Of a stretch of DNA of 64,000 nt, positions 33,884 to 44,085 are shown in pieces. The position numbers and the translations under genes were made by a program. The notes below the pieces were generated by a model. It did no database searches, had not been told where the DNA came from, and was given only the letters and a program-made list of their open reading frames with translations. The stretch is from positions 10,129,177-10,193,176 of the forward strand of contig OX424566.1 of the NCBI GenBank assembly GCA_949152475.1. Reading direction: 5' to 3'. Source of the DNA: Terebella lapidaria (taxonomy: Eukaryota; Annelida; Polychaeta; Terebellida; Terebellidae). How positions within the stretch are numbered: the first letter of the stretch is position 1; each line of letters starts with the position of its first letter.

Positions 33884-36527
33884 GTGACAAGCCGTCTGCG
33901 TTGCCGTGAAGTTTGCCGGGCCGATGCTCTATCTTGAAGTCGTACTGCTGCAACTTAGCGAGCCACCTGGCGAGCATGCCGTCCGCGTCGCTGTAGTTCT
34001 TGAGCCACCTCAAGGAGCTGTGGTCGGTCCAGAGGAGGAACTTCCTACCCCAAAGATAATGCCGATAATGTTGAACCATTTCTACCACTGCCAGCAGTTC
34101 TCGGTACGTGGTACAATAGTTCCGTTGGGTCCGGGATAGGGTTTTGCTGGCAAACCCGATGGGGATTTCTTTCCCGTTGACCCTCTGTGAGAGTGCGCCT
34201 CCCACAGCGTAGCCGCTAGCGTCCGTGTCGAGGATGAAGTAATCATCCGGACTCTGGGTCGGATGCGCGAGCTTAGGCGCCTGGATGAGAGCGTCGCGGA
34301 GCCGCCGAAAAGCGCGTCGCTGAGCCGGTCCCCAAGTGAAATGACATTCACCTCGGGTGAGTGCTACGAGAGGTTCGGCGATCTCAGCATAGTCCCTGAT
34401 GAATCGCCTGTGGTAATTGGCGAAACCAAGGAAAGATCTGACATCGGAGATCTCGCACGGGGTCGGCCATTCTCTGATGGCTTTGACCTTGTTGGGGTCG
34501 ACACGAATTCCTTGGCCGCTCACTATAAACCCCAAGTACAAAATTTCCCTCTGGAACAGTTCGCACTTCTTGGGTTGAAGCTTCAGGCCTGCCGATCTAA
34601 TCCGATCCAGGACCGCCTCCAGGTTTGCGAGTGCCTGATCGAATGTTCTGCCGTAAGCGATGACGTCATCCAGATAACACATACACCGTGTCCACAAGTA
34701 TCCACGGAGTATGGTTTCCATCAGCCGTTCAAATGTTGCCGGTGCATTGCTGAGGCCGAATGGCATAACCTTAAACTGATATAGTCCTTTCCTTGTCGCA
34801 AAGGCAGTTTTCGGTCTGTCTGTAGGGTCGACTTCGACTTGCCAGTAGCCGGAAGCCAAGTCCAAGGCCGAAAAGTATGTAGCGCCCGCCAGGGCGTCAT
34901 GAGTGTCCTGAATGTTGGGCAACGGATATGAATCCTTGCGGGTGACGTCATTCAGGAGCCGATAATCGACGCAAAATCTTACTTGGCCGTTCTTTTTACG
35001 CACGAGCACCACCTGTGCGCTCCAGGGCGAATCTGACGGCTCAATGCACCCCAAGCGAAGCATCTTGTCGACCTCCTCGTCTATGATGCTCTGTTGCGCC
35101 TGAGGGACGCGTCGTTGACGTTGCCGAATCGGGGCCGAATTGCCGGTGTCGATCTTGTGTTGGACGACTTGGGTCCGTCCCAACTGTCCATCCGGGTGCA
35201 TGAAGGTGCCCTGATATTGATGGATCAGGTTAGCGCAACGCCGGTGTTGTTCTGGCGCTAGTCCGGCGCGATCCACCATCTCTTGTAGATGTGGCGGCAG
35301 GTCGCGGTAGTGACTGGCGTCGGCTGTGGACAGGTCGGGCTCCTCTCCGGGTCTTGGTAGAGCTCCGACAACACTCTCGATCGGACTGGCTATGGCGACA
35401 GGGTCGGATCGAGTAAGTGTAATACCGGTATCTGCCGTGTTGACTACAGACACCTTTACACATTGTCGGTCCAAGGTCGTTAATGTTCTTCCCATGATGA
35501 GGTCAGTGTCCTCGGGAAAAGCCGTCAGTGGTTGAATCATCCGTGGATGCTGCCGAACTCGAATTCTGGAGGTCGGGATTAGCTCTACGATCGCCTCGCT
35601 ACGTGCGGGGACGGTGACGGCTCGGCGCACTGCCATTCTAACAACATTGGCTTCAATGTCCTTGTGCGCAAACAGGATTTCTTTGTGTACCTGTATTGTT
35701 CCTGCGCCGTAATTCACTACAGCGTGAGCTTGCCGGAAAAAGTTCATGCCGAGTATCATGGCGTCGTGGATGTCAGCTACACAAAATGTCACAATCATGT
35801 GGTTGGTCCCGACCTGAATTGGGAGGTCGATCAGTCCATCGATTGGGCTTGACTGTCCGTTGACGTCACGAATCGTGGCCGAAGTAGGCTGTAGCTGTTG
35901 TTGATCGGCGGGGACGTGTCGGAGCTGATCGCGTCGGAGCAAAGAGATTTGCGCTCCGGAGTCGAGTACAGCTTGTATTGTCTTATCCCCGACGCGTACC
36001 GATAACTTCCAGCACTCATGTGCCGCTCTCGAATTGTCTATGACGGCCGGAATTGCGGGGTCGTCCGGCGGTGGCTTGAAGAGTGTGTGCAGCGGCGGCA
36101 ATCTGGATTCCGGTCCAAATGGGAACGCGTAGAACCCTCCGTCATCGGAGATCCACTCCACCTCAGACATACTATCTGTTCCGGTGCCGTTGGCGGTCGG
36201 GGGCGACACCCCTTCAGGACGACGATTTTCCCGTGGAGGCCGTTGTGGAAGTGGCGCGGACACCCCTTCATGAGGGCGAGCCGGCTTTGGGGTCGGAGTC
36301 CGACACTTGGTACACACCCCTTCAAGGAGCTGAGGTGTGGGCTGGGCCGGCTGTGGGATCGTAACTGTTGGTACTGTTGGTTTGGTAGTTACGACAACCG
36401 CAGGTGTGGAGCATGTAACATTGTTCTGTTGCCCGGAAGGTCCTTGCTCCGCAGCACCTTCCACTACTGGTTTAACGACTGAGCCGTTGGCTCTGTCGGG
36501 GCCGACTTGGTTTGGTTGCCGATTTGG
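33777..36527 (-). CDS. Gypsy pol, N-terminal part: protease, RT, RNaseH
   Basis: Numbered from codon 36464: aspartic protease DSGA at 168-171 with flap partner MILGMNFF at 236; reverse transcriptase FCVDYRLLND at 497 and catalytic YLDD at 597-600; RNaseH DTDASG at 746 and a terminal NADGLS. The frame is -1 relative to gag and is open from 36527, so it overlaps the gag end by about 60 bp and is reached through the GTTAAAC heptamer. There is no ATG start. The last 35 or so codons after NADGLS are out of frame with the integrase part. Confidence 0.92.
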   Translation of the reverse strand, partial: PNRQPNQVGPDRANGSVVKPVVEGAAEQGPSGQQNNVTCSTPAVVVTTKPTVPTVTIPQPAQPTPQLLEGVCTKCRTPTPKPARPHEGVSAPLPQRPPRENRRPEGVSPPTANGTGTDSMSEVEWISDDGGFYAFPFGPESRLPPLHTLFKPPPDDPAIPAVIDNSRAAHECWKLSVRVGDKTIQAVLDSGAQISLLRRDQLRHVPADQQQLQPTSATIRDVNGQSSPIDGLIDLPIQVGTNHMIVTFCVADIHDAMILGMNFFRQAHAVVNYGAGTIQVHKEILFAHKDIEANVVRMAVRRAVTVPARSEAIVELIPTSRIRVRQHPRMIQPLTAFPEDTDLIMGRTLTTLDRQCVKVSVVNTADTGITLTRSDPVAIASPIESVVGALPRPGEEPDLSTADASHYRDLPPHLQEMVDRAGLAPEQHRRCANLIHQYQGTFMHPDGQLGRTQVVQHKIDTGNSAPIRQRQRRVPQAQQSIIDEEVDKMLRLGCIEPSDSPWSAQVVLVRKKNGQVRFCVDYRLLNDVTRKDSYPLPNIQDTHDALAGATYFSALDLASGYWQVEVDPTDRPKTAFATRKGLYQFKVMPFGLSNAPATFERLMETILRGYLWTRCMCYLDDVIAYGRTFDQALANLEAVLDRIRSAGLKLQPKKCELFQREILYLGFIVSGQGIRVDPNKVKAIREWPTPCEISDVRSFLGFANYHRRFIRDYAEIAEPLVALTRGECHFTWGPAQRRAFRRLRDALIQAPKLAHPTQSPDDYFILDTDASGYAVGGALSQRVNGKEIPIGFASKTLSRTQRNYCTTYRELLAVVEMVQHYRHYLWGRKFLLWTDHSSLRWLKNYSDADGMLARWLAKLQQYDFKIEHRPGKLHGNADGLSQLQTPRLSRTTRHTSDRPRDKFRRTSSSSDHCCFG

Positions 36528-39040
36528 TTAGGTACTGACAATACTTGATCTGTCCTTCGGTCAGTACCAGCACCTTTAGGTCGAAAAGTTAGTGGCTTCA
36601 TGCCATTGCGCACTAAGACGTCTTTAAGTCGGAAACACAGCATCCAGCGATGGCCGGGCTTCTTGCAGAAGAAGCATACGGCTGGTCGTCCGGGCTGTGG
36701 AGGCCGATCACCTTTAGTCGGGGCCGTAGTTCGTAGGACGGAATAGATAGCTGTCTCCTCACAGAGTCCATTCTCGTCGCTAAGGACGCTCTGGAAAGCT
36801 TCCGCCACCCATTCGCGTGAACAGGCTGGCACAGAATGTTCTTCACATCCTTGAAGGCCGGTCATGTCACTGTCGGCAGGGTCGTAATAAGCCGCAACCT
36901 GTTCAGGGGTCGGCGTTCCTCCCTGATTGATCTGTCCCATAGCACAAGACAGTTCTTGGTCGACACAATCATCATCCGGGTATCCGCTCACGGAGATGTC
37001 GGCACGTCGTGTGCCCCTCTGACGATCTCTGTTGGTCCGTTGCTGACGACTTTCAGCTTTGAGGACGGCCGTCAGCGCTTCACCGTAACTATGGAAAGTG
37101 AACACGCACAGTTTGTCGGCAATGTGGTCGGGTTGGCCGTTGACGAACTGGGAGATTACTGTCGGTTGCCGGGACTCTGGCGTGACATCGTCAAACACTT
37201 GCTCAGCCAGAGCTTGAAGCCGCTCTAAGTAATGTTCCGCATTCTCCTTCCGTTCCCTTTTTAGAAACGGAAAATCGTCCCGTTTGGACTGCCGACGAGG
37301 TGCGGGTTCCCAGCCCTCCAAGAGCTGACAACGAAACTCCTCCCAGGGAGTCTCGACCGGAATGTTCAGAGCTAACGCTTCGGCGCGGCCGCGCAGCGTA
37401 CTCCGGAAGGTCGTTGTTTTATTGAGGTCGGAATATGTGAAGGCCGCAGTGAATTGCTCGAAGCTCCGTATGTACTGTGTGAGATTGCCCTCCTTGAAGG
37501 TCGCACGCCATTGAGCCGTTTTAGCCATTGCTAACGGTTGGGGCTCAGACGTGAGTCTCTGGGGCGTGGGCGTGTCGACGCTCACCACAGTCGGCGTTGT
37601 TGTGACGGGAGCCGTCGTTGGCGTGACAGCCGGAGCAGTTGAAGTCGTAACAATCGGAGCTGCCGAGGTCGTGTTAGCGGGTGCGGTCGGTGCTGTTGTC
37701 GCGGAGACGGCGGGCGAAGTAGCGGGTGGTGCCGGAATGCTGTTGGGGTCGTACGCTATTGGTGCGACAGGGGCCGTTTGACTGTATGGTGGCGTCACCC
37801 ATGGTATCCCGACTGAGGGTGGGATTACAGCCGGCGGTGGATATCGGTATGTCGATCCGTCTGGGCCTACACCATGGTACACTAATCCGGTTTGTGCACC
37901 ATGATAGCCGGTGTCAGCCATCACACTTGGAACGCCACCGTATCCGGGTGGTGGGTTCATATAGCCGACAGGTGGTTGGTAGTATCCGACAGCTACTCCA
38001 TTTGAAACACCGCTTGTTGCGCCAGGGTATCCGACTGGCGATACACCGTATCCAGTGGTGTAGCCGATTGGCTGAGAGATCGGAGGTCCGATCATGGGCA
38101 CAACACTTTCTGCCGGAGCAGACACAACTGGGTCTTGCGGCGAAGCGAAGCGCGGCTGTTCTCCGTCGGTCGGCGATGGTCGGGAAGCGGTCGGCGCGAG
38201 GGGGCGCGAGTCGGAGGCCGGCATGTCGGAGTCGTGAGGTCGGCGACTCGATGTCGGTGGTGGTTGCCGAAGTCGCGCTTGCCGTGTGGTGGCGCGAAAT
38301 TCCGTCGTCGGGTCGCTGGGTCGTTGCGGTCGTAGAGGTGTCACGATCGGGGCATCGGTCGTCGCCGGGATGTTCTCTTTCGTTACTCTTGCCTGGCCGG
38401 GTTGTGTGTACTCTACCACCGTTGGCTCGGTCGGTATGCGCGAGTACGTCTCAGTCGCAGGGTCGTGTCGTCTCGGCGTCGTTGACGGCGCCAGTGGCCG
38501 ATCTACCGAATAAGCGCTTGGCGGGACCGATTCCGGAACATTGTCAGACTGACAAACCCACTATCGTATCCGAGAGTCACTCGGTGGGTGTGTAACCATT
38601 GATGTGTCTATGGTTACCGGCCGAACGTTCACTGATAACTGTTCTGGGTCGGTAGCACGATATACGCTCGCTCTTTGACGTGAGCGCGTATAGTTTCTGT
38701 CGGCAGAGTTCAATAGTCTCTGGATTGTTCTGGCCGACGTTGCCGAATACGCCCTAGCGTGTGCACTCAAAATGTCACTTACTGTGTGTTGAGGTGCGAG
38801 CGGGTCTTCGTCGAGGAACTCCTGTATCAGGTCGACGGGCGGCGAAGACGATCTCAGGGTCGAATGTTCGTCCATGGAGTCGAACAGGCCGGTCGGTTGT
38901 TGTTCCTGTGACAACGGAACTGTGTCGCTCATAACAACTGAGCGGGGGCCGGAAGGTCGGAAGGTCGGGTTGAACGTGACTTCTTCATCCGTCTGGTCGG
39001 CCGACTCACCTCGGAACGCTCCCGGGGTCAATGCCATCAC
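36464..39040 (-). CDS. Gypsy gag with zinc knuckle and in-frame amber codon
   Basis: The reading frame runs from ATG at 39040, about 40 bp inside the PBS, to TAG at 36466-36464, 858 codons in all. It is broken by one TAG at 38563-38561 (context CGA TAG TGG). I checked the codons from the amber to 38417 and found no other stop; downstream the frame is a continuous ORF. After the amber there is no ATG for a long way, so the two parts belong together. Features: a disordered N-terminus, a Gly/Tyr/Pro-rich stretch with repeated GY(G/P), a retrotransposon-gag capsid-like region (near 37.2-37.5 kb) and a CCHC knuckle C-x2-C-x4-H-x4-C about 70 residues from the end. Confidence 0.85.
36470..36476 (-). 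promoter_or_regulatory. -1 ribosomal frameshift heptamer GTTAAAC
   Basis: In the gag frame the minus strand reads G TTA AAC CAG TAG. The heptamer has the form used by known -1 sites (GUUAAAC serves in equine arteritis virus), and slipping back one base enters the open pol frame. It lies one codon before the gag stop. Confidence 0.75.
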
Positions 39041-39080
39041 TGCCGGTAAGTTAGGGTCGGTAATCCGAGACTAGCTCAGA

Positions 39081-39097
39081 TCCTGGTCACGGCACCA
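39081..39097 (-). promoter_or_regulatory. Primer-binding site, tRNA-His-like
   Basis: One base after the 5' LTR the minus strand reads TGGTGCCGTGAC, then CAGGAT. The first 12 bases match the complement of the 3' end of animal tRNA-His (...GTCACGGCACCA). Confidence 0.8.
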
Positions 39098-39098
39098 A

Positions 39099-39850
39099 TG
39101 TGATAAATATCGTTCTATGGCCGATATCAGGCCGAAATGTCTGTGATCGCTGTGCTAAATCACAAGGCCGGCAGTAGCAGTTCAATAATTTATTTGGGCG
39201 ACAATGTCCAATGATCCAGACAGTCACATCAAGGCCGCAAATACACCTACGTCCGGTGATTCCCCGTCAAGAAGGTAGCCGAAAACTATGGTCCTTCTTT
39301 ATCACAATTCACGTATAAATAGTCCACAATTATTCCAAGTATTCCACACGAGCACGGCCAAACTTCTTAACAATACTTCAACACGTCTATACTCTATGAC
39401 CGTTTCTACTCAACTCTTAGAAAAACTGCGGGGCCGGCAACATGTGGTGTAGACTTTCCCGCCAAATGCATGCGGTGTTGTGATTGGTCATGTATGTGCT
39501 GATGTGTGCTGATCTCACCGGGAAAGTGGGTTTCCCCGGCGCGTGAACGAGACTTGTTATGCTTATATCTGTGCACGTGATGTGAGCGGTGGGTGTGTCA
39601 TGTTCTATGTTTAGAAGTTGGTGCTTGTGAAGGTCAAGGCCGAAACTAACTGGGTCGATGTACTGAGTGAATGGGGCCGCAAGTGCATGTGGATTGACCT
39701 GTGTATGTAACCATGACTACATGGAGTTTATGCTTGTGATCGTATAGTCTGTACCTGTCCTGTATGTAAGTCATGTAGAATGAATGTTTGTTGTGAAATA
39801 TGTATGCGCGGGAGGGACGGGGGTTACAGTCGCTAAAATTACTACATTAC
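39099..39850 (-). repeat. 5' LTR of the Gypsy element
   Basis: 752 bp, collinear with 26596-27347 at a constant offset of 12,503. The outer end reads CTACATTACG, where the 3' LTR has CTACATTACA. The ATTAC here doubles as the apparent target duplication. Confidence 0.95.
39314..39321 (-). promoter_or_regulatory. Putative TATA box in the 5' LTR
   Basis: The minus strand reads TATTTATA. It lies upstream of the AATAAA at about 39189-39194 and would drive transcription toward gag. Confidence 0.55.
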
Positions 39851-41090
39851 GATTCATTATAGCTAAACAAATCACTGTGCCAATACATGGACAGTTGCTG
39901 TATTCTTATCCTGAAGTGATTGTTTTGCGTGATAATTTTTTGGGAAGATGTTTACTAGTTTTTTTTAACGTCATTCTACACCAATATTTCACATGCTGTT
40001 TATCCAATATCATTGAGTTAAACATATCCAATTTCTCATTCTTTTGTATAAAGCATGGTGTTTTTCACGTATTTTTTTCGCGTATTTTTTGCATTCTCAC
40101 TTATGTACCGCGGTGACGCTATTACCGTGGCCAATAATCAATTTCTATATCCCCCGTTTCCAACACAGATAAAATTGAACATGCCAATTGGAGTACCAAG
40201 CTAACATTTTATAGATGGTGTGTATATTTCCCGGCCTGGATCTACTGATATATGAGTATCGTCTTGTCTTCGGTTTGGGAGAGTTGAGTTGATCCAGGGG
40301 ACAAACGTAAATGTGGAGTGTCTGTATGGTCCTATGGACGAAATCTGTGACAATCAATGCATATTCTCCATGATCCCAACATGTCTTGATCCGGACTGTT
40401 CCTGGATGGTCTGTACATAGAATCCGGCTTCGACTGGACTGGATTTATACCCACGGGTATAATCAGAGTGAACAAGGAGCATGGTGACGCCGCTGCTGCT
40501 CATTTGATGTCGCCAACCTAAGTTCGTTTTATAATTGCCTTTTTGTCTGCTTTATATAATGGGAGTGCCCAGTATATGACTTCACACATGCTCATAATAC
40601 AAGGTAAGCTCTACCTACAATCATTTTGTCTGAACGAAATTTACACATTTCAGGTTGGGTGTGACCTTGAGACTTAGTCTTCAGTTCAAGGTCACCGCAA
40701 AATTTGTCATATATGGCTTGCTGCTTATAAAACAAACCCAAGTCCTATGTATGAGAATCTTCGCCTCATAGGTTATTTGAAGGCTACTTTGAAGACCTGT
40801 CAATCAATTTAAGGCAGTCCATCTTTCTGCTCAATGTCGAAGACCACAATTAGCGTGTATTGTAACAAAAATTTCAACACTGATCAGGCTGCATTTGGGA
40901 TCTCTTAGGCTTTTTTGAGCAAAAGTTTCAGCCTTTTCAGCAATTCAATCACTCCTTCTTTATAAACAATCTGAAGGATCCCAAATAACATGTTGCACGA
41001 TGATGTTGTTGGCCACCATGTTTATTTCCGGTCAAGTGACGGCGGCCCAGTTCTGCAGGGCTGCCGTCATTTAACCAGAAGTGAATGAAC
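39851..41090. other. Intergenic, no feature recognised
   Basis: Flank of the Gypsy insertion. AT-rich, with no protein segment, RNA gene or clear repeat. Confidence 0.55.
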
Positions 41091-41164
41091 ATGCTGGTTG
41101 GGAGTCAACATTAACAGCAACAATATTATCAAATACGACGACGAAATAGGTGGCAAGTCTGAAG

Positions 41165-41470
41165 ATGTGGCGGTGCCTGAGGCTGCGGCTATGGCTGAGA
41201 CTGAACTTGTGACTGAACCTGTGGCAGAGGCTGTGGTTGAGCCTGATACTGAAACTGCTGCCATGTATGCTGCTGTTGTGTATTCATGTGGTGTAATCAG
41301 GGTGTAATTGTTTGTGTTCTTGTGTAAAACTCTTCAAGAAAATGACTTGAAAAGGTGTTATATGAATATTCCACATACGTACATATACACATGCACACTT
41401 GTGCACTCCTGCTGTGTCTGCTGCTGTAGTGTCTGCTGCTGTTGTGCCTACTTCTGTGTCTGCTCTCTAT
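41165..41470. repeat. Degenerate gctgtggctgag / tgtctgctg microrepeats
   Basis: The tract 41165-41265 is built on 'gaggctgtggctgagactgaa' variants and gives Ala/Glu/Val-rich ORFs on both strands. A separate 'tgctgtgtctgctgctg' tract lies at 41405-41465. I do not regard these as genes. Confidence 0.5.
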
Positions 41471-42223
41471 GATGGATGAAAACTGGAAATTTTTCAAAAA
41501 AATTATTTGAAAACAATAATCAATGAAGATAAATTATAAACATATCACAACAAATTTGAAGTAAATAATGCAATTCTGAGGAAAAATTTGTAAACATATA
41601 AATCATATTGTTCAAAACTTTTATGGATGCATTATGATATACAAGACAATTATAGGTGTGTTATGGATTTCAAATCATTTATGGGGCATTATGATATTCA
41701 AACATTCATTGGTGCATTATGGCACCCAGTTCAGCATAAATGTGGAAATTAAAAACCTGTTTTTGCCTCAATTGTGGATTTTGTTATGTATCTGCAGAAA
41801 TACATAATGAGATCTCTCATTATGTATTTCTGGCATCAGTGAGTACTTTCAAAAACATTTATGGATAAATTATGATATTCAAAACATTTTTGGGACCACA
41901 CTGACATTTCCCGGTGCCCCTCAGTCACCGTAACTATAGATCTTACAACCATGTGATACTGATAATCCGAATTAACTGGGCTGTAACAATTCTCATCAAC
42001 TTAATTATTTCACCATTAAAATTTATCGAAATTATATGTACCAAACTTACAAGTTACTGCAATCCACGACTGAGAAGTATCCAGATAAATCTGTAGGCAT
42101 CAATCTTGTGTATCTATAAATAAATAGTCACCATCAGACAAATGTAATACTCCCCAGATTTACACCAATTCGTTCAAGTTATCAAAGTAACAATTTGGGT
42201 TCTATGAACAATATTTACCTTGC
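41471..42223. other. AT-rich spacer
   Basis: The phrase 'gcattatgatattcaaaac' recurs loosely near 41630, 41690 and 41870. Nothing else is recognised. Confidence 0.5.
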
Positions 42224-43460
42224 TTGAGTTTCAATCAGAGAAGCATGTTTCGGGGTCTCGACCCAGGGCGGTCGATCCCCGAAGAAGCATCTGGCAAATG
42301 TGGAGTGATTCTCGTCATTTCAACCCACAACCACTGGAGCGTGCTATTACCTGACGGAGGCGGGCGAGATTTGTACCCTCGCTCACACCACTGTGGCATA
42401 TACTGTATGCTATATATGTTAGATGACAATTGTATACGTGTATGTCACATTCCATTGACGTGATGTCAGCCACAAGACGGTACAGCGCCGAGGGTGTGAC
42501 TTGTTTACGTGTTTTGTCAGCCATCAAGACATTTTTTTTTTATTTGCCCTGTCTTCCAGAAAAAAAATCCTTAATTGACCAAACTTTTTCAAAATGTCAT
42601 CGAAATATTTGGGGTTAAACATCAAGTCAAGTTTGACAATAGCATAAAGTAAAATGACAAGGTCATCACATATATTTAGTACACGTGTAGCCAATGTGTA
42701 GACAATAAAACTTGAATTAATTCAGCTTGGTACTCTTTTATATACCATGCCTTGACATATACACATTGAACATACAAATTGTCAACCCTTGCGTTATGAG
42801 CGAAACTGCGATGCGTTTTAAACTAATTTGACGTGGGTCCAAAACTGACCCGCAATCGGGTCAATGTATCCATTAATATGGGAGTCACGATAATTTATCT
42901 GATATTATTGAGCACGTTTTGCATGATCATAATCTTCGCCTGAATTACCAGGGGATAACATCAGGGCAAATAAAAGAAGAAAAGAAAAAAAAAGAATAAA
43001 AGAAGTAAAAATGTCCCTAATATACATATCAAACACATTACAGATTCCTAGAAAAAATCCCCAGCGACAGAACAGTAGGAAATACCAAATCAACCCTTTG
43101 TGACATTTACGTTGTGCAATGTGCTACGTGTGAAATAATACACTGTTACTGAGGCGATATACACGATATCATGCCGAGCGTTAGCGAGGCGTGATGATCG
43201 TGTATATCGCCGAGGGGATTTTTCATAGAACACACTCTCTCTAGGTATGTATATACAAATAGCCTGGTAATCAACTTTTTAAAATAGAGTTAGTCCCCCC
43301 CCCCCCCCCCCCGCATCCCTACCCCCTCCACCTCCGTCTACCAGCCACCACTGAGTTACACGTGCATTGTCCATAAATGATTGATATGGACCTTGTAGCT
43401 TTCGTGCCAGCAGGTCTTGTGAATCGGCTACCCAAAGCACTGAGCCATTGGTAAATTTCA
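42224..43460 (-). repeat. Dispersed repeat, copy 1
   Basis: This is collinear with 57393-59430. Shared blocks in order are a 5' segment with 'cattccattga(c/t)gtgatgtcagcca', then 'aacatcaagt', then 'cctgcgttatgagc', then an A/G-rich tract, then a 'tgtga..tacgttgt' block, a poly-C run and 'ccactga'. On the minus strand both copies encode a peptide of the form MADxTRKxVTPSxLYR, followed by ADITSMECD. The class is unknown. Confidence 0.6.
43153..43213. repeat. Strong hairpin
   Basis: The arms GGCGATATACACGAT and ATCGTGTATATCGCC enclose a shorter ATCATGCC/GGCGTGAT stem and a small loop. Both arms are nearly perfect. Confidence 0.8.
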
Positions 43461-43936
43461 TATTGGTTGGTAGTTGCCAAATTTTTCAATTTTATTCTAA
43501 CGTTAGAGAAAAGTCTGATTTATTTTGACAGAAAGCGTTCATTTCACCCCGGTAAGTGTGTCAAGTCATGTTACGTGACAACTTGACATGTATCAGCGCT
43601 GGTCTACGAGCATACACGTAAGCAAACAGGTGAAAGATATATACCTTTGTATATTGGGTATATTGCTGCACCAGCGCAAAACACACGTAAGTTAGATGCG
43701 GATGGCCCAGCGCAAAACTCCAGTAACTGCATATTCTAACATGGTGACATCAGATGGCTTTTAGCATTTCAGTCATTCAAAGGTGTTAGGCCTTTATCAG
43801 TTGATATACGGCCCTAGGGCCTATATCGGATTTCGTTTCCAGGAGCAACGGCCTACAAAAACGTCATGACTGCAACAAAGGGGTGTAGCCATGGTAACGT
43901 TTATTTCCAAACAATCATTTACCATGTTAGAATAGA
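43461..43936. other. Intergenic, no feature recognised
   Basis: No coding or repeat structure is recognised. Confidence 0.4.
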
Positions 43937-44085
43937 AATAATGTATAGATTTGTCGTAATTGTCTGCAAAATAAACTTCTCGGGACAGGTGATATAGCCC
44001 TCGACACCTTCGTCGTCTCGGGACCTTATCACCTTGCCCTCGGAGTTTATTTTGCAGACAATTACTACAAATCTATACATTATTC
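43937..44085. repeat. Foldback MITE, about 40-bp arms
   Basis: The left arm starts aataatgtatagatttgt and the right arm is its inverse, ending acaaatctatacattatt, with one or two mismatches. The loop contains a second short palindrome around 'cctcgacaccttcgtcgtc'. Confidence 0.8.

Larger units (their letters stand above)
26596..39850 (-). mobile_element. Young Ty3/Gypsy LTR retrotransposon, about 13.3 kb
   Basis: The element runs on the minus strand in the order 5' LTR, PBS, gag, PR-RT-RNaseH-IN, a large third ORF, PPT, 3' LTR. Domain order (IN after RNaseH) makes it Ty3/Gypsy. The two LTRs differ by one visible substitution in 752 bp, so insertion was recent on this lineage. The pentamer ATTAC flanks the left end (26591-26595) and also occurs at the right end (39846-39850), where it overlaps LTR sequence. 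Despite its youth this copy has an amber codon in gag and a frameshift in pol, so it is probably not autonomous as read. Confidence 0.95.

Noticed and set aside
27798..38595. Plus-strand ORFs up to 289 codons opposite gag, pol and the third ORF
   Set aside because: They are antisense shadows of the GC-rich Gypsy coding strand with no domain content.
41098..41307. 69-codon Ala/Glu/Val-rich plus-strand ORF
   Set aside because: Built on a short imperfect repeat and open on the other strand as well, with no splice or promoter context.
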